64,000 bases of DNA, from contig PGZO01000002.1 of NCBI GenBank assembly GCA_002841375.1, positions 1 through 64,000 of the forward strand, written 5' to 3'. Source of the DNA: Firmicutes bacterium HGW-Firmicutes-7 (GTDB lineage Bacteria; Bacillota; Clostridia; Lachnospirales; Vallitaleaceae). The notes under the pieces were generated by a model. That model saw only the letters and a list, made by a program, of their open reading frames with translations, searched no databases and was not told the DNA's origin. Shown piece after piece: positions 36,020 through 45,100 of this stretch. A program made the position numbers and the translations under genes. The stretch's first letter is position 1. Every line of letters begins with the position of its first letter.

Positions 36020-36894
36020 GTCAATTCTAGCATTTCAATTGCCTTTTCCCATTCGAAGATATCCTCGTCAATCGTCTGCTTTTGCACATCAAAGTAGTCT
36101 GAAAATTTTTTGTATTGATTACTCCATTCAACTATTTCTTTATTATTCAAAGCATAATCAACCATATCTAACATACGTTGATGTGTTTCAATTAACAAGC
36201 TATGAACGGTAGCATCCGTGTGATTAAAGCACTCAACTTCTTTCAAAGCTTCCACCATTTGTCTCGCTTCTTTTAATGATTTGCTTAGTAATTGTTCATC
36301 TAACGGGTATGTACCTAGAATTTCCTTTGCATATTCACTATCAAATAGCTTTGTATGCTCATAATTCGCTTCAACAAATTCACTAAGCGCTGTTTTATAC
36401 GCTATTGAAGTTAAACTTCCCGAATAATTAATCTCAAGAACTTGATTGCTTAATTCGTGCACATCTGCAAGCATTTCGAGCATATCTTTATTGATTCTAG
36501 CTACTTCTTCCAAATAAAATACTATATCCTCATATTTTAATAATCCACGTAATAAAATTGGATGTATTTCAGTCATAACGTTTATATCGTTAATATTTAT
36601 CTCATTACAACTTGAAATTGTGCTACTTACAAGTTCTTTCAAGCGCTCAATATTACGATTCAAATCATCATAACCTTTTAATTTTTCATTAATTTCACTT
36701 ATACCCGAAGCTTCAAGAACAAAATCATCCAGTTTATCCGCGCATTCACTTGAAAGCTTTTCTATTTCCTCCAAAGTATAAGGAAGTGAAATTTCATCTA
36801 TTACTTTTTTATATTTATTAATGGGTTGACTGCATCCAACAAAAAGGATAATTATTATAAATAGTGAGGCTTTTAAAACAAAGTGCTTTATCAT
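36016..36894 (-). CDS. Lipoprotein of unknown function (292 aa)
   Basis: The signal peptide MIKHFVLKASLFIIIILFVGC has the lipidated cysteine at residue 21. The rest is almost entirely alpha-helical, with many Leu/Glu/Lys heptad-like stretches (LEEIEKLSSECADKLDDFVLE, SLKEARQMVEALKEVECF). No domain is recognised. The start ATG at 36894 comes one base after the stop codon of the zinc-ribbon gene, so the two are translationally coupled. A longer frame to 36981 would overlap that gene and place the signal peptide internally, so it is rejected. Confidence 0.8.
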   Translation of the reverse strand: MIKHFVLKASLFIIIILFVGCSQPINKYKKVIDEISLPYTLEEIEKLSSECADKLDDFVLEASGISEINEKLKGYDDLNRNIERLKELVSSTISSCNEININDINVMTEIHPILLRGLLKYEDIVFYLEEVARINKDMLEMLADVHELSNQVLEINYSGSLTSIAYKTALSEFVEANYEHTKLFDSEYAKEILGTYPLDEQLLSKSLKEARQMVEALKEVECFNHTDATVHSLLIETHQRMLDMVDYALNNKEIVEWSNQYKKFSDYFDVQKQTIDEDIFEWEKAIEMLELT

Positions 36895-36895
36895 A

Positions 36896-37444
36896 TTAAT
36901 TAACTTTTCTACCACATTGTACACAAAAGGATGTTCCACCAGCCAACGTAGCTCCACAATCACAAGTAATCTCCTCCGCAATTACCTCTTCATGTACATC
37001 TTCTTCATTAACCTCTTCTACAACAACCCCTTGTTCTACCTTTTCTATTTTGTTACCACATTTTGGGCAAAACTTTGTTCCACTTGATACATCTGCACCA
37101 CAACTACAAATAATTTTGTCTTCCTCTTCTTCACCGAGTGATTTTATCGTTTCCTCTCGTTTTCTCAAAGCTTCTTCAATTGCAGCTTCTTTTTGTTCAA
37201 TGAATTGATCAATTTCAAATGCTCTACCAATCACTGCTTCCAATTCTTGAATATTTACATCCTCTTCTTTCTTCATGTTATACAGTTTCTCTCCCGTTGC
37301 TGTGAAAACTTCTGTTTTTTCTTTTTTTAGAGATGAGATTTCTCCTTTTAGCTTGTTTGTTTCCATCATCGTTGATGATTTAACACCGATTACTGTAGTC
37401 CCTTTGTTTAATCCTTTTTTAACCTTGTTAAAAAAATCAGCCAT
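36896..37444 (-). CDS. Coiled-coil protein with two zinc ribbons (182 aa)
   Basis: The N-terminal half is a coiled coil (LKGEISSLKKEKTEVFTATG and QFIEQKEAAIEEALRKREE). Two zinc-ribbon modules follow, CSCGADVSSGTKFCPKCG near residue 113 and CDCGATLAGGTSFCVQCG at the C-terminus, separated by a Glu/Val-rich acidic linker. Each has the C-x-C...C-x-x-C pattern of short zinc ribbons. Function unknown. The ATG is preceded by AGGAGGGAAAAGG. It forms a two-gene operon with the lipoprotein downstream, suggesting a shared envelope-related role, which is inference. Confidence 0.82.
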   Translation of the reverse strand: MADFFNKVKKGLNKGTTVIGVKSSTMMETNKLKGEISSLKKEKTEVFTATGEKLYNMKKEEDVNIQELEAVIGRAFEIDQFIEQKEAAIEEALRKREETIKSLGEEEEDKIICSCGADVSSGTKFCPKCGNKIEKVEQGVVVEEVNEEDVHEEVIAEEITCDCGATLAGGTSFCVQCGRKVN

Positions 37445-37507
37445 CCTTTTCCCTCCTATTCATTATTATACTAAGTAATCTATATGACCATTGGCCATAA
37501 CCAATGA

Positions 37508-38248
37508 TTAATATTCTAACTTCAAAAAGTCTAACGCCTTAAACTTCTTATTCAAATTATACTCAATAAACTGTTCCATAACAAGTTTAAACTGGTCAAA
37601 AATAACGCCATCTAACTCAAATCTAAATAATTGTTCAATTGGGTATTCCAATATATACTCAAGCGTATATTTTGTACCTTTATTAATTAAAATTGTATTC
37701 TTACCAGTCCTACATTCATTACACAGAACGCCACCATCTTTAGAACTAAAATAATTCAAGTTTTCTGTGGAATTACACAAAATACAGTTTTTCACCCAAG
37801 GAGATAATCCCATATAACTCATTGCCTTAAGTTCAAAAATTTTAATGATTAATGCTAAGCTAATATGTCCAAGTTCTAATTGTTTAAGGGTTTTAAGTAC
37901 AAGCTTCATAATTTCATGATCCGCATTATTTTCAACTGAAATAAATTCTACAAATTCTAGTATATACAAACCATATGTAAGTGCATCTATATTTTTACGC
38001 AAATTATAAAAAGGCTCAATTAAGGACACTTGATTAATATTATACGTATTCCTGCCTTTATAAATATGAAAGTCTCCATAACAAAAAATTTGACTACCTG
38101 CAAGCAACTTGCTATTAGATTTTTTGGCTCCCTTAGCAAAAGTTGTGATTTTACCATAATCCTTTGTTAATAAAATCAACCGTTTATCATAATCACTAAT
38201 AGGCATTTCATGTAAGACTAAAGCCTTCGTAACGATTTCTGCTCCCAT
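37508..38248 (-). CDS. recO: DNA repair protein RecO (246 aa)
   Basis: Recombination mediator that loads RecA with RecF/RecR. An N-terminal OB fold (TKALVLHEMPISDYDKRLILLTKDYGKITTFAKGAK) is followed by a helical C-terminal domain with a four-cysteine zinc site (CILCNSTENLNYFSSKDGGVLCNEC). Length is normal. The ATG is preceded by GAAGGGATCAT. It lies downstream of era and yqzL, the conserved clostridial order, but a terminator separates it from yqzL. Confidence 0.95.
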   Translation of the reverse strand: MGAEIVTKALVLHEMPISDYDKRLILLTKDYGKITTFAKGAKKSNSKLLAGSQIFCYGDFHIYKGRNTYNINQVSLIEPFYNLRKNIDALTYGLYILEFVEFISVENNADHEIMKLVLKTLKQLELGHISLALIIKIFELKAMSYMGLSPWVKNCILCNSTENLNYFSSKDGGVLCNECRTGKNTILINKGTKYTLEYILEYPIEQLFRFELDGVIFDQFKLVMEQFIEYNLNKKFKALDFLKLEY

Positions 38249-38317
38249 ATGATCCCTTCTCTCTAAACTATATGTATTATATCATATGGATGTAGCATTA
38301 GCCACGTCAAATGATAA

Positions 38318-38344
38318 AACGCAAGCTAGAAAATAGCTTGCGTT
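38318..38344 (-). terminator. Terminator between yqzL and recO
   Basis: AACGCAAGCTA-GAAAA-TAGCTTGCGTT, an 11-bp perfect stem. On the minus strand it is followed by TTATCATTT, a weak T-tract. Confidence 0.7.
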
Positions 38345-38354
38345 ATTGAAAATT

Positions 38355-38480
38355 TTATTTAACTTGACTTAATGTAATTTTTCTGTATTCTTTTTGTTCT
38401 TGCTTACAAGCTGTATAAGATAAGTAATCTTCAATCTTCCCTGTTTTTTTAAATCGTTCCCATAGAATTCTTTCATTCAT
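38355..38480 (-). CDS. yqzL: YqzL-like small protein (41 aa)
   Basis: A 41-residue ORF reading MNERILWERFKKTGKIEDYL at the start. The W-x-x-F-x-x-T-G-x-I-x-x-Y-L pattern matches the YqzL-like family found between era and recO in Firmicutes. Its function is unknown. The ATG is preceded by AGGGGGCATCGTC. It is too short for ordinary ORF thresholds, but its position supports it. Confidence 0.85.
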   Translation of the reverse strand: MNERILWERFKKTGKIEDYLSYTACKQEQKEYRKITLSQVK

Positions 38481-38614
38481 GACGATGCCCCCTATTTAAC
38501 ATAATTTGATTAATAATTATGCTTATAGGATGTCCCGCCATAAAATATATATACTGTGTAAAAATTACTATATACTTTTCAAAAAAACTACTTGACAAGA
38601 TGAAACCGCCGTTA

Positions 38615-39523
38615 TTACTGAATTTTATTGTGGCTATATCCAAAATTTCGGAGTAAAAAATCACTATCTCGCCAATCTTTTTTTATTTTAACCCAAATTT
38701 TCAGATTTACTTTCGTTCCCAACAATGATTCCATGTCTCGTCTAGCCATAGAACCAATCTTTTTTAACATTTCACCATGCTTACCAATAATCATTCCTTT
38801 ATGAGAATCTTTTTCACATACGATCGTAGCATCTATATCAATAATGTTTTGTCCTTCTCTATCTTTCATTTGATCAATAACAACCGCTATTCCATGTGGT
38901 ATTTCTTGTTGAAGTAATTTTAAAGCCTTTTCTCTAATTAACTCCGCAACCAACTGTCTTTCCGGCTGATCGGTAATCATATCTTCAGGGAAAAATTGTG
39001 GTCCTTCTTCAAGATATTTGAAAATAGCGTTCGTGATTGCATCTACATTTTCTATTTTCAAGGCAGATACCGGAATGATTTCAGCAAAATCATATTTGTC
39101 CTTATAGGCATTCATAACTTCTAATATTTCAGGTTTTTCTATCGTATCAATTTTATTAATTACTAAAATGACACGGGTACTAACATTTTTTAATCGTTCG
39201 ATGATATAGGAATCACCTTTACCAATTTTCTTGTCTGGCTCTACTAACCATAATACGATATCTACTTCATTCAAAGTTGATACAGCTGTTTCATTCATAT
39301 AATTACCTAGCTTATGTCTCGCTTCATGAATACCAGGCGTATCTATAAAAATTATTTGTCCTTGTTCTGTAGTAATAATCGTTTGTATTCTATTTCTTGT
39401 TGTTTGTGGCTTATTTGACATTATGGAAATCTTTTGACCTATTAATTGATTCATCAAGGTTGATTTTCCAACATTTGGTCTTCCTATAATTGTTACAAAG
39501 CCAGATTTAAACGGTTCTTTCAC
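38615..39523 (-). CDS. era: GTPase Era (302 aa)
   Basis: Ribosome assembly GTPase acting on 16S rRNA. G1 GRPNVGKS is at residues 14-21; G2 is in KPQTTRNRIQ; G3 is DTPGIHE; G4 is NKID; and G5 is SALK. A C-terminal KH domain follows (KGMIIGKHGEMLKKIG). The start is placed at GTG 39523, preceded by GGAGGATATAC, giving the family-typical length. The open frame to 39562 has no ribosome site. A large inverted repeat lies directly upstream (39562-39636). Confidence 0.95.
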   Translation of the reverse strand: MKEPFKSGFVTIIGRPNVGKSTLMNQLIGQKISIMSNKPQTTRNRIQTIITTEQGQIIFIDTPGIHEARHKLGNYMNETAVSTLNEVDIVLWLVEPDKKIGKGDSYIIERLKNVSTRVILVINKIDTIEKPEILEVMNAYKDKYDFAEIIPVSALKIENVDAITNAIFKYLEEGPQFFPEDMITDQPERQLVAELIREKALKLLQQEIPHGIAVVIDQMKDREGQNIIDIDATIVCEKDSHKGMIIGKHGEMLKKIGSMARRDMESLLGTKVNLKIWVKIKKDWRDSDFLLRNFGYSHNKIQ

Positions 39524-39561
39524 GTATATCCTCCTAAAACTTACAGTTTTAATATAAAGCA

Positions 39562-39636
39562 AGTATCACTAAGTTCACCTACAATATGTAATAATCCAGA
39601 AACGTTGATCTACTATATTGTAGGTAAAAGTGATAC
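39562..39636. repeat. 75-bp inverted repeat upstream of era
   Basis: The left arm is AGTATCACT-AAGTTC-ACCTACAATAT and the right arm (complement) is AGTATCACT-TTT-ACCTACAATAT. These are two perfect blocks of 9 and 11 bases separated by an internal loop, around a central loop of about 25 bases. It could be a MITE remnant or a structured era leader. Confidence 0.7.
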
Positions 39637-39770
39637 TAAATACTTTGTGGGTAATAATCATTTAAATAATAAAAAGAAAATATTTGTTAATATATAACGT
39701 TACTAGTATATCATATATTTTTTAACGTCACAATAAAAAACCCACTACTTAAAGGACTTGCTTCGTTAGG

Positions 39771-40274
39771 TTAAAATTGGTCTTTATATTTCTCCCACCA
39801 CTTAAGTGCATCCGCAGAAAATCGTTCTTGTTCCTTTTCATCGAAAGTTAGACCGGCTTCTATATATTCGCCATTTGTTATTTCTTTTAAGTTTTCATCT
39901 TGAGAAGCCAATAGTAACGCATAGAGTACTAATCCCTTTTCATAAGAATCACTCGTTTTTAGTTTTTTAATAAGATATGGAATAGCTGGCTTACCTATTG
40001 TTCCTAATTCCTCTGCAGCTGTATACCATATACTCGGCTCTTGTTCGTCGCCATAAGTAGAAATATAGGTTTTATCTTTCAATTTATCGAGGTAATATGA
40101 AATATTCTCATCATCAATTTCGTCCTCTTGCGCATCCTCATCCTCTGGCACTACTTCTTCATCTTCATCTAGGTTATCAATAATTTCATCTTCATTGTCT
40201 ATTGGTAAATCCTTAGATTTACATCCTACGACTACAATTCCAAATAATAAAATACAAATAATAACTTTTTTCAT
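39771..40274 (-). CDS. HEAT-like lipoprotein with acidic linker (167 aa)
   Basis: The signal peptide ends in VVVGC with the lipid cysteine at residue 18. A strongly acidic linker follows (EDEEVVPEDEDAQEDEIDDE). The C-terminal domain of about 95 residues includes AAEELGTIGKPAIPYLIKKL, the pattern of a HEAT/PBS repeat (conserved Gly-x-Ala-hydrophobic-Pro-x-Leu). It is probably an extracytoplasmic scaffold. The start is ATG 40274 after AAAGGAGACAATAAG. The stop codon TAA begins a stop-associated repeat core (39762-39776). Confidence 0.78.
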   Translation of the reverse strand: MKKVIICILLFGIVVVGCKSKDLPIDNEDEIIDNLDEDEEVVPEDEDAQEDEIDDENISYYLDKLKDKTYISTYGDEQEPSIWYTAAEELGTIGKPAIPYLIKKLKTSDSYEKGLVLYALLLASQDENLKEITNGEYIEAGLTFDEKEQERFSADALKWWEKYKDQF

Positions 40275-40413
40275 CTTATTGTCTCCTTTAATTAAGTAAA
40301 ACAAACTCAAACTAGGTTTTTTAATTCTTGATTAAACAAGCTTCTATTCATTTCTTAATTCATAATAGCAACCTTTTCTTATATATTTCCATATATAATA
40401 ATACATTATACCA

Positions 40414-40941
40414 TTAATTAATGTCAACAATGTGATGAAATATAGTTTTTTTATGTGCTTTCTTCCAAGGGATATTTACTGCTTCATACGTATGCTGAGA
40501 GATAAGCGGATGGCGTAAACCTTCTATTATTTCAAAACCAGTAATAACTGCAGAATGTTGAATTCGATCTTTTTTATTAATATATTGTATTATGTCTCCA
40601 GGTTTTAACAATTCTGCTAGACGTACAGAATATGCATCATTTCCTTCAATAATTATTGTTTCTGCTTTAATTCCAAATTTATTTTCTTTTGTGCAAACCT
40701 TAATATACCAATACAGTGATGCCGCAACCGACCAGCATATTGAGGTTTTATTTCCAACACACCACCAGGGATGCGTGGGATGAAAGTGATTTTTACATCC
40801 ACCAGCTTGCAAACATTGAGAGACGAAATTAGTGCAATCATCTCCTTTATAATATGGATAACGAGGGTTTGCTTTCATTCCGTATTGAACTGCATAATTA
40901 ACCGCTTTTGTACGGTTATACTCATTTTGCATGGTAATCAT
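40414..40941 (-). CDS. Putative amidase domain protein (175 aa)
   Basis: Amidase_6 (PF12671) type domain. YNRTKAVNYAVQYGMKANPRYPYY opens the family, followed by the catalytic-type cysteine in GDDCTNFVSQCL (Cys36). Later come WSVAASLYWYI, the PGDIIQY element and the histidine motif HSAVITGF, compatible with a Cys-His catalytic pair. There is no signal peptide, so the target (peptidoglycan, spore cortex or another amide) is unclear. The start is ATG 40941, with TTGGAGCAGGTTTAT upstream. Confidence 0.82.
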   Translation of the reverse strand: MITMQNEYNRTKAVNYAVQYGMKANPRYPYYKGDDCTNFVSQCLQAGGCKNHFHPTHPWWCVGNKTSICWSVAASLYWYIKVCTKENKFGIKAETIIIEGNDAYSVRLAELLKPGDIIQYINKKDRIQHSAVITGFEIIEGLRHPLISQHTYEAVNIPWKKAHKKTIFHHIVDIN

Positions 40942-41085
40942 ATAAACCTGCTCCAATATTCATTACTATAATTCATTTTATTCGTAAAATATAAAAATAT
41001 TTCTAAGTCAACTACCTCAAATTAACTGACATTCAATAAAAACTTTGTACACAATAACAAATAGCTAAAAAGTAAATTATTGCAC

Positions 41086-41130
41086 AAAAAAAGGTGCGTC
41101 GTAAATTACATAAGTAATTTGTAATGCACC
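41086..41130 (-). terminator. Terminator after the three-TM winged-helix gene
   Basis: GGTGCGTCGTAAATTA / TAATTTGTAATGCACC forms a long imperfect stem. On the minus strand it is followed by TTTTTTT. It is 18 bases beyond the stop codon. Confidence 0.75.
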
Positions 41131-41147
41131 CTCTTTTTGATTATTCA

Positions 41148-41831
41148 TTACCCTGCAGTAAGCTCTTCAGCTTTTATCTTATCATATGTATACAAAAGCC
41201 CTCTACCGTAATTCGTAATATAATACCGTAGACCATTTTTACTTTCACTTAGTCCAACTGAGTTATTTGATAGTAAATTTTCTAAAGCAGCTTTTACTTC
41301 TTCTTCTCCAATCTCAGTTTCATCAATAATTCCGTTAATGGATCTATAGGTATATTTCCCGCCACATAATGTTCTGAGAACTTTAATCTTATCAGTATCT
41401 GAATCCTTAAACCCCACAATACGTTTTTGCGACCGATCAAAAGAAAAACTAGCTGAATCACTTTCAGTTTCCTTCTCAATTATTGGTTGTAATTCTTCTT
41501 CAACTTCTGTTATTCTCTTTCTGAAGTCAACCAACAACTTGTCAGACAATGTATTTATAAATGATTTAGAGGATATCGCTGCAATTAAACAAAATCCTCC
41601 AACTACAAGCAACTTATTCTTATCCGTAGCGCTTTCAACAATTAGATCACTTGAAATCATATTCAAAAAAAGTGGTACTAAAAAAGCAGCTGCAAGTCCT
41701 ATAAAAATCGACTTAAACAATTGATATTTTGTTTTTTTGACCGTTTCAAGAGAGGATCCCTCCTGCATAAAATAATTAATAATTCCACCAAATGCACCAA
41801 AAACTAAAATCGTCATGTAAATTTCTCCCAT
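41148..41831 (-). CDS. Three-TM protein with C-terminal winged-helix-like region (227 aa)
   Basis: The N-terminal ~110 residues hold three hydrophobic segments (TILVFGAFGGIINYFM, FKSIFIGLAAAFLVPLFLNM, LLVVGGFCLIAAISSKSFI). This resembles the YLATT (YEATS-like-associated three-TM) domain. I recall that family from published domain analyses and have not verified the match. A charged linker follows. The last 80 residues (VLRTLCGGKYTYRSINGIID, EEEVKAALENLLSNNSVGL, YITNYGRGLLYTYDKI) look like a winged helix. It may be a membrane-tethered sensor or regulator. The start is ATG 41831 after GGAGGATGAGAGA. Confidence 0.65.
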   Translation of the reverse strand: MGEIYMTILVFGAFGGIINYFMQEGSSLETVKKTKYQLFKSIFIGLAAAFLVPLFLNMISSDLIVESATDKNKLLVVGGFCLIAAISSKSFINTLSDKLLVDFRKRITEVEEELQPIIEKETESDSASFSFDRSQKRIVGFKDSDTDKIKVLRTLCGGKYTYRSINGIIDETEIGEEEVKAALENLLSNNSVGLSESKNGLRYYITNYGRGLLYTYDKIKAEELTAG

Positions 41832-42074
41832 TCTCTCATCCTCCGTTAAAGTAGAATTTCCACTTTTCATCTAATGTTATGCTTATAAAAGCAGTATATT
41901 TATCATTTTATATCATTAACTAAAAAACATCAATAATCATGGTGTATATTTTTTATTTTTGTTATATATTACATAATTATTATTACATTATACGACAGTT
42001 TGAGCGTCAAAAAAACAACCTTCGACAAAAATGGGTCCATGTTACAGGAGACTTCCTTTGTTAGATTAAATTAC

Positions 42075-42113
42075 AAAAGCTGTCTTGGTAGATAATTCTA
42101 CAAGACAGCTTTA
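42075..42113 (-). terminator. Terminator of the dehydratase activase gene
   Basis: AAAAGCTGTCTTG(G)TAGA / TCTACAAGACAGCTTTT is a 17-bp stem with one bulge, about 35 bases past the stop codon. It is directly followed by a stop-associated-type repeat (42026-42064). Confidence 0.8.
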
Positions 42114-42146
42114 TTCATTGGGCCTACCAATTAAGAGGGTCCTTTT

Positions 42147-45100
42147 TTATGCTTCTAACTCCGTAACGGAAGTTTCAATAGGTTGCTGCACTTCCGCCTT
42201 AATAGCAATCTTCTTATCTAAGTTTGAAAATGCTACAGACAACATTAATTTAATCCTATTAAGTTGATTCACCTCACTTGCCCCTGGGTCATAATCAATC
42301 GCAACAATATTCGCATAGGAGTATTGTTTTCTTATTGGCTTAATCATTGATTTTCCAACGACATGATTAGGCAAACAAGCAAAGGGTTGAACACACACGA
42401 TATTTTCTACGCCATGTTTTACAAGTTCAATCATTTCACCAGTAAGAAACCACCCTTCACCAGTTTGATTGCCAAGAGAAATTAACTCTTGGGCATGCTT
42501 TGCTTTTTCTTCAATTGTTGTCGGTGGATTAAAGTGCTTACTCGATTTAAGTGCTTTTTTTGCAGAACTTCTATAGATCTCAGCAATTTTAATAAATAAA
42601 TTCGAATAAATCCATGTCTTTTTATTACCGTTTAATTTTTCATATTTAAACTTTGCATTATAGGCAGTATATAGGAAAAAATCAAGCAAATCTGGTATGC
42701 ATACTTCAACACCTTCAGCTTCTAAAACTTTCACTAGTTCGTTATTCCCTGTTGGATGATATTTAACGAGAATCTCTCCAACAATACCCACCTTTGGCTT
42801 AACAACATTTAATCGTTCTAGTTCATCAAAATCTTTTACGATATTCTTGACATTCTTTTTATATTCAAGGATATTTCCGTTTTGCAAATTAATAATTGCT
42901 TTTTCTAGCCATTTTTTGTGAAGTGCATTCGTTGCGCCCACAACCTTTTCATAAGGCCTAGTAGCTTGTGTTACTCTTAAAAATAAATCCCCATACATTG
43001 TAGCAAGTGCCGCAGTATGAATAAGCTTTAAATCAATCTTAAAGCCTGGGTTAGACTCAAGCCCTGAAGCATTAACAGAAACAACTGGTACTGTATCAAT
43101 ACCTGCATCCTTCATTGCTTTTCGAATAAATCCGATATAATTTGATGCTCTACAGCCTCCACCCGTTTGACTAATGAAAACTGATGTGTTATCTAAATCA
43201 TATTCTCCAGATTTTAAAGCCTTCATAATTTGTCCAACGACTAGAATAGATGGATAACAAGCATCATTATTTACGTATTTTAAACCGTCATCAATAGCGC
43301 CCATATCTACATCAGGTAAAATAACAACATTATATCCTTGTTTCTTAAACCCTGCTTCAAATAGCGCAAAATGAATGGGTGACATTTGGGGTGCAATAAT
43401 GGTATGAGATTCTCTATGTTGCTTCGTAAATACAAGCTTATTAATTATTTGTGATGTCTTCTTTGGTACAATTGATCTTTTAATTCGATCATCCATTGCA
43501 GCCTTTAAAGATCGCATCCTAATTCTAATTGCACCTAAGTTATTTCCTTCATCTATTTTAATCAAGGTAAATATTTTACCATGACTATGCAATATTTCAT
43601 GAACTTGATCGCTTGTAACTGCATCTACACCACAACCAAAAGATGTTAATTGCACCAATTCTAATTGATCATTGTTGCCTACAACCTCTGCCGCAGCATA
43701 TAGCCTTGTATGATATGCCCACTGATCAAGAACCCTCAACGGTCTTACGGCATCATTTAAATGGGCAACAGAATCTTCTGTGAGTACCGCCATACCAAGC
43801 GTAGTAATAATATTTGTTAGACCATGATTAATTTCTGGATCTATATGGTATGGCCTTCCTGCTAGAACAATACCTTTTTTGCCGGTTACTTTAAGATACT
43901 CAAGGACTTCTTCACCTTTTTTAGCTATATCAAGACTAAATTCAAGCTTTTCCTGCCATGCTGCTTTTGAAGCTTCATAGATCTCAGCCTTACTAATTCC
44001 AAAACCTTTGAATTCTTCATATAACCGCTGCGCCAAGCGTTCTTCTTCGTCCATTGGTAAAAAAGGATTCATAAATAATATATCTGATTGCTCTAAAACA
44101 TCTACGTTGTGTTTAATCGTTTCAGGATAAGACGTAACAATTGGACAGTTATAACTATTGTCTGCCCCTTTCTTTTCCTTTACTTCATATGGAATACATG
44201 GATAGAAAATAAATTTTACGCCACGTTTAACCAAATGTATAATATGTCCATGAACTATTTTAGCCGGATAACAAGCAGACTCTGAAGGTATTGTTTCTAT
44301 ACCTTCTTCGTAGATCTTTTTGTTTGAAGTCGGAGATAGTTCAATACGGTAACCTAACTTAGTAAAAAATGTATACCAGTAAGGATAGTTTTCAAAGAGA
44401 TTTAAAACCCTTGGCATACCAACTACCCCTCTTGGTGCCTCACTTTCTTTTAAAGGTTTATAGCTAAAAAGGCGTTTAAATTTGTAATCATATAGATTCG
44501 GTAAATCTTTATTTTTACTTTCTTCTCCTGCGCCCTTTTCACATCGGTTACCAGAAACATATCTAGTTCCACCAGAAAATTGGTTAATCGTTAATAAACA
44601 ATGGTTCCCACATAATTCACAGCGTTCCATGACCACTTCAAAATTGAATTTTCCCAGTTCTTCTGCTTCTAACAGTGTAGTTTCATACCCTTTGGTATAG
44701 CGTTCTTTCGCTATGATAGCAGCTCCAAAGGCACCCATGATTCCTGCAATATTAGGTCTTACTACTTCTCTTTCGGATATTAATTCAAAAGTACGAAGAA
44801 CAGCATCATTATAGAAGGTTCCACCTTGAACAATAATTTTTTCTCCCATTAATTTGGGGTCTCTTATTTTAATAACTTTTTGTACTGCATTTTTAATTAC
44901 CGAATAAGATAAACCTGCTGAAATATCACCTACTGTAGCGCCTTCTTTTTGGGCTTGTTTTACCCTTGAATTCATGAAGACTGTACATCTAGAACCAAGG
45001 TCCACAGGGCTTTCTGAAGTAAGTGCTGCTTTTGCAAAATCTCGAATATCCATTTTCAGAGAATGTGCAAAGGTTTCTAAGAAGGATCCACATCCTGAAG

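Noticed and set aside
38473-38664. 63-codon minus-strand ORF between era and yqzL
   Set aside because: It overlaps the end of era and the start of yqzL in another frame and has no ribosome site.
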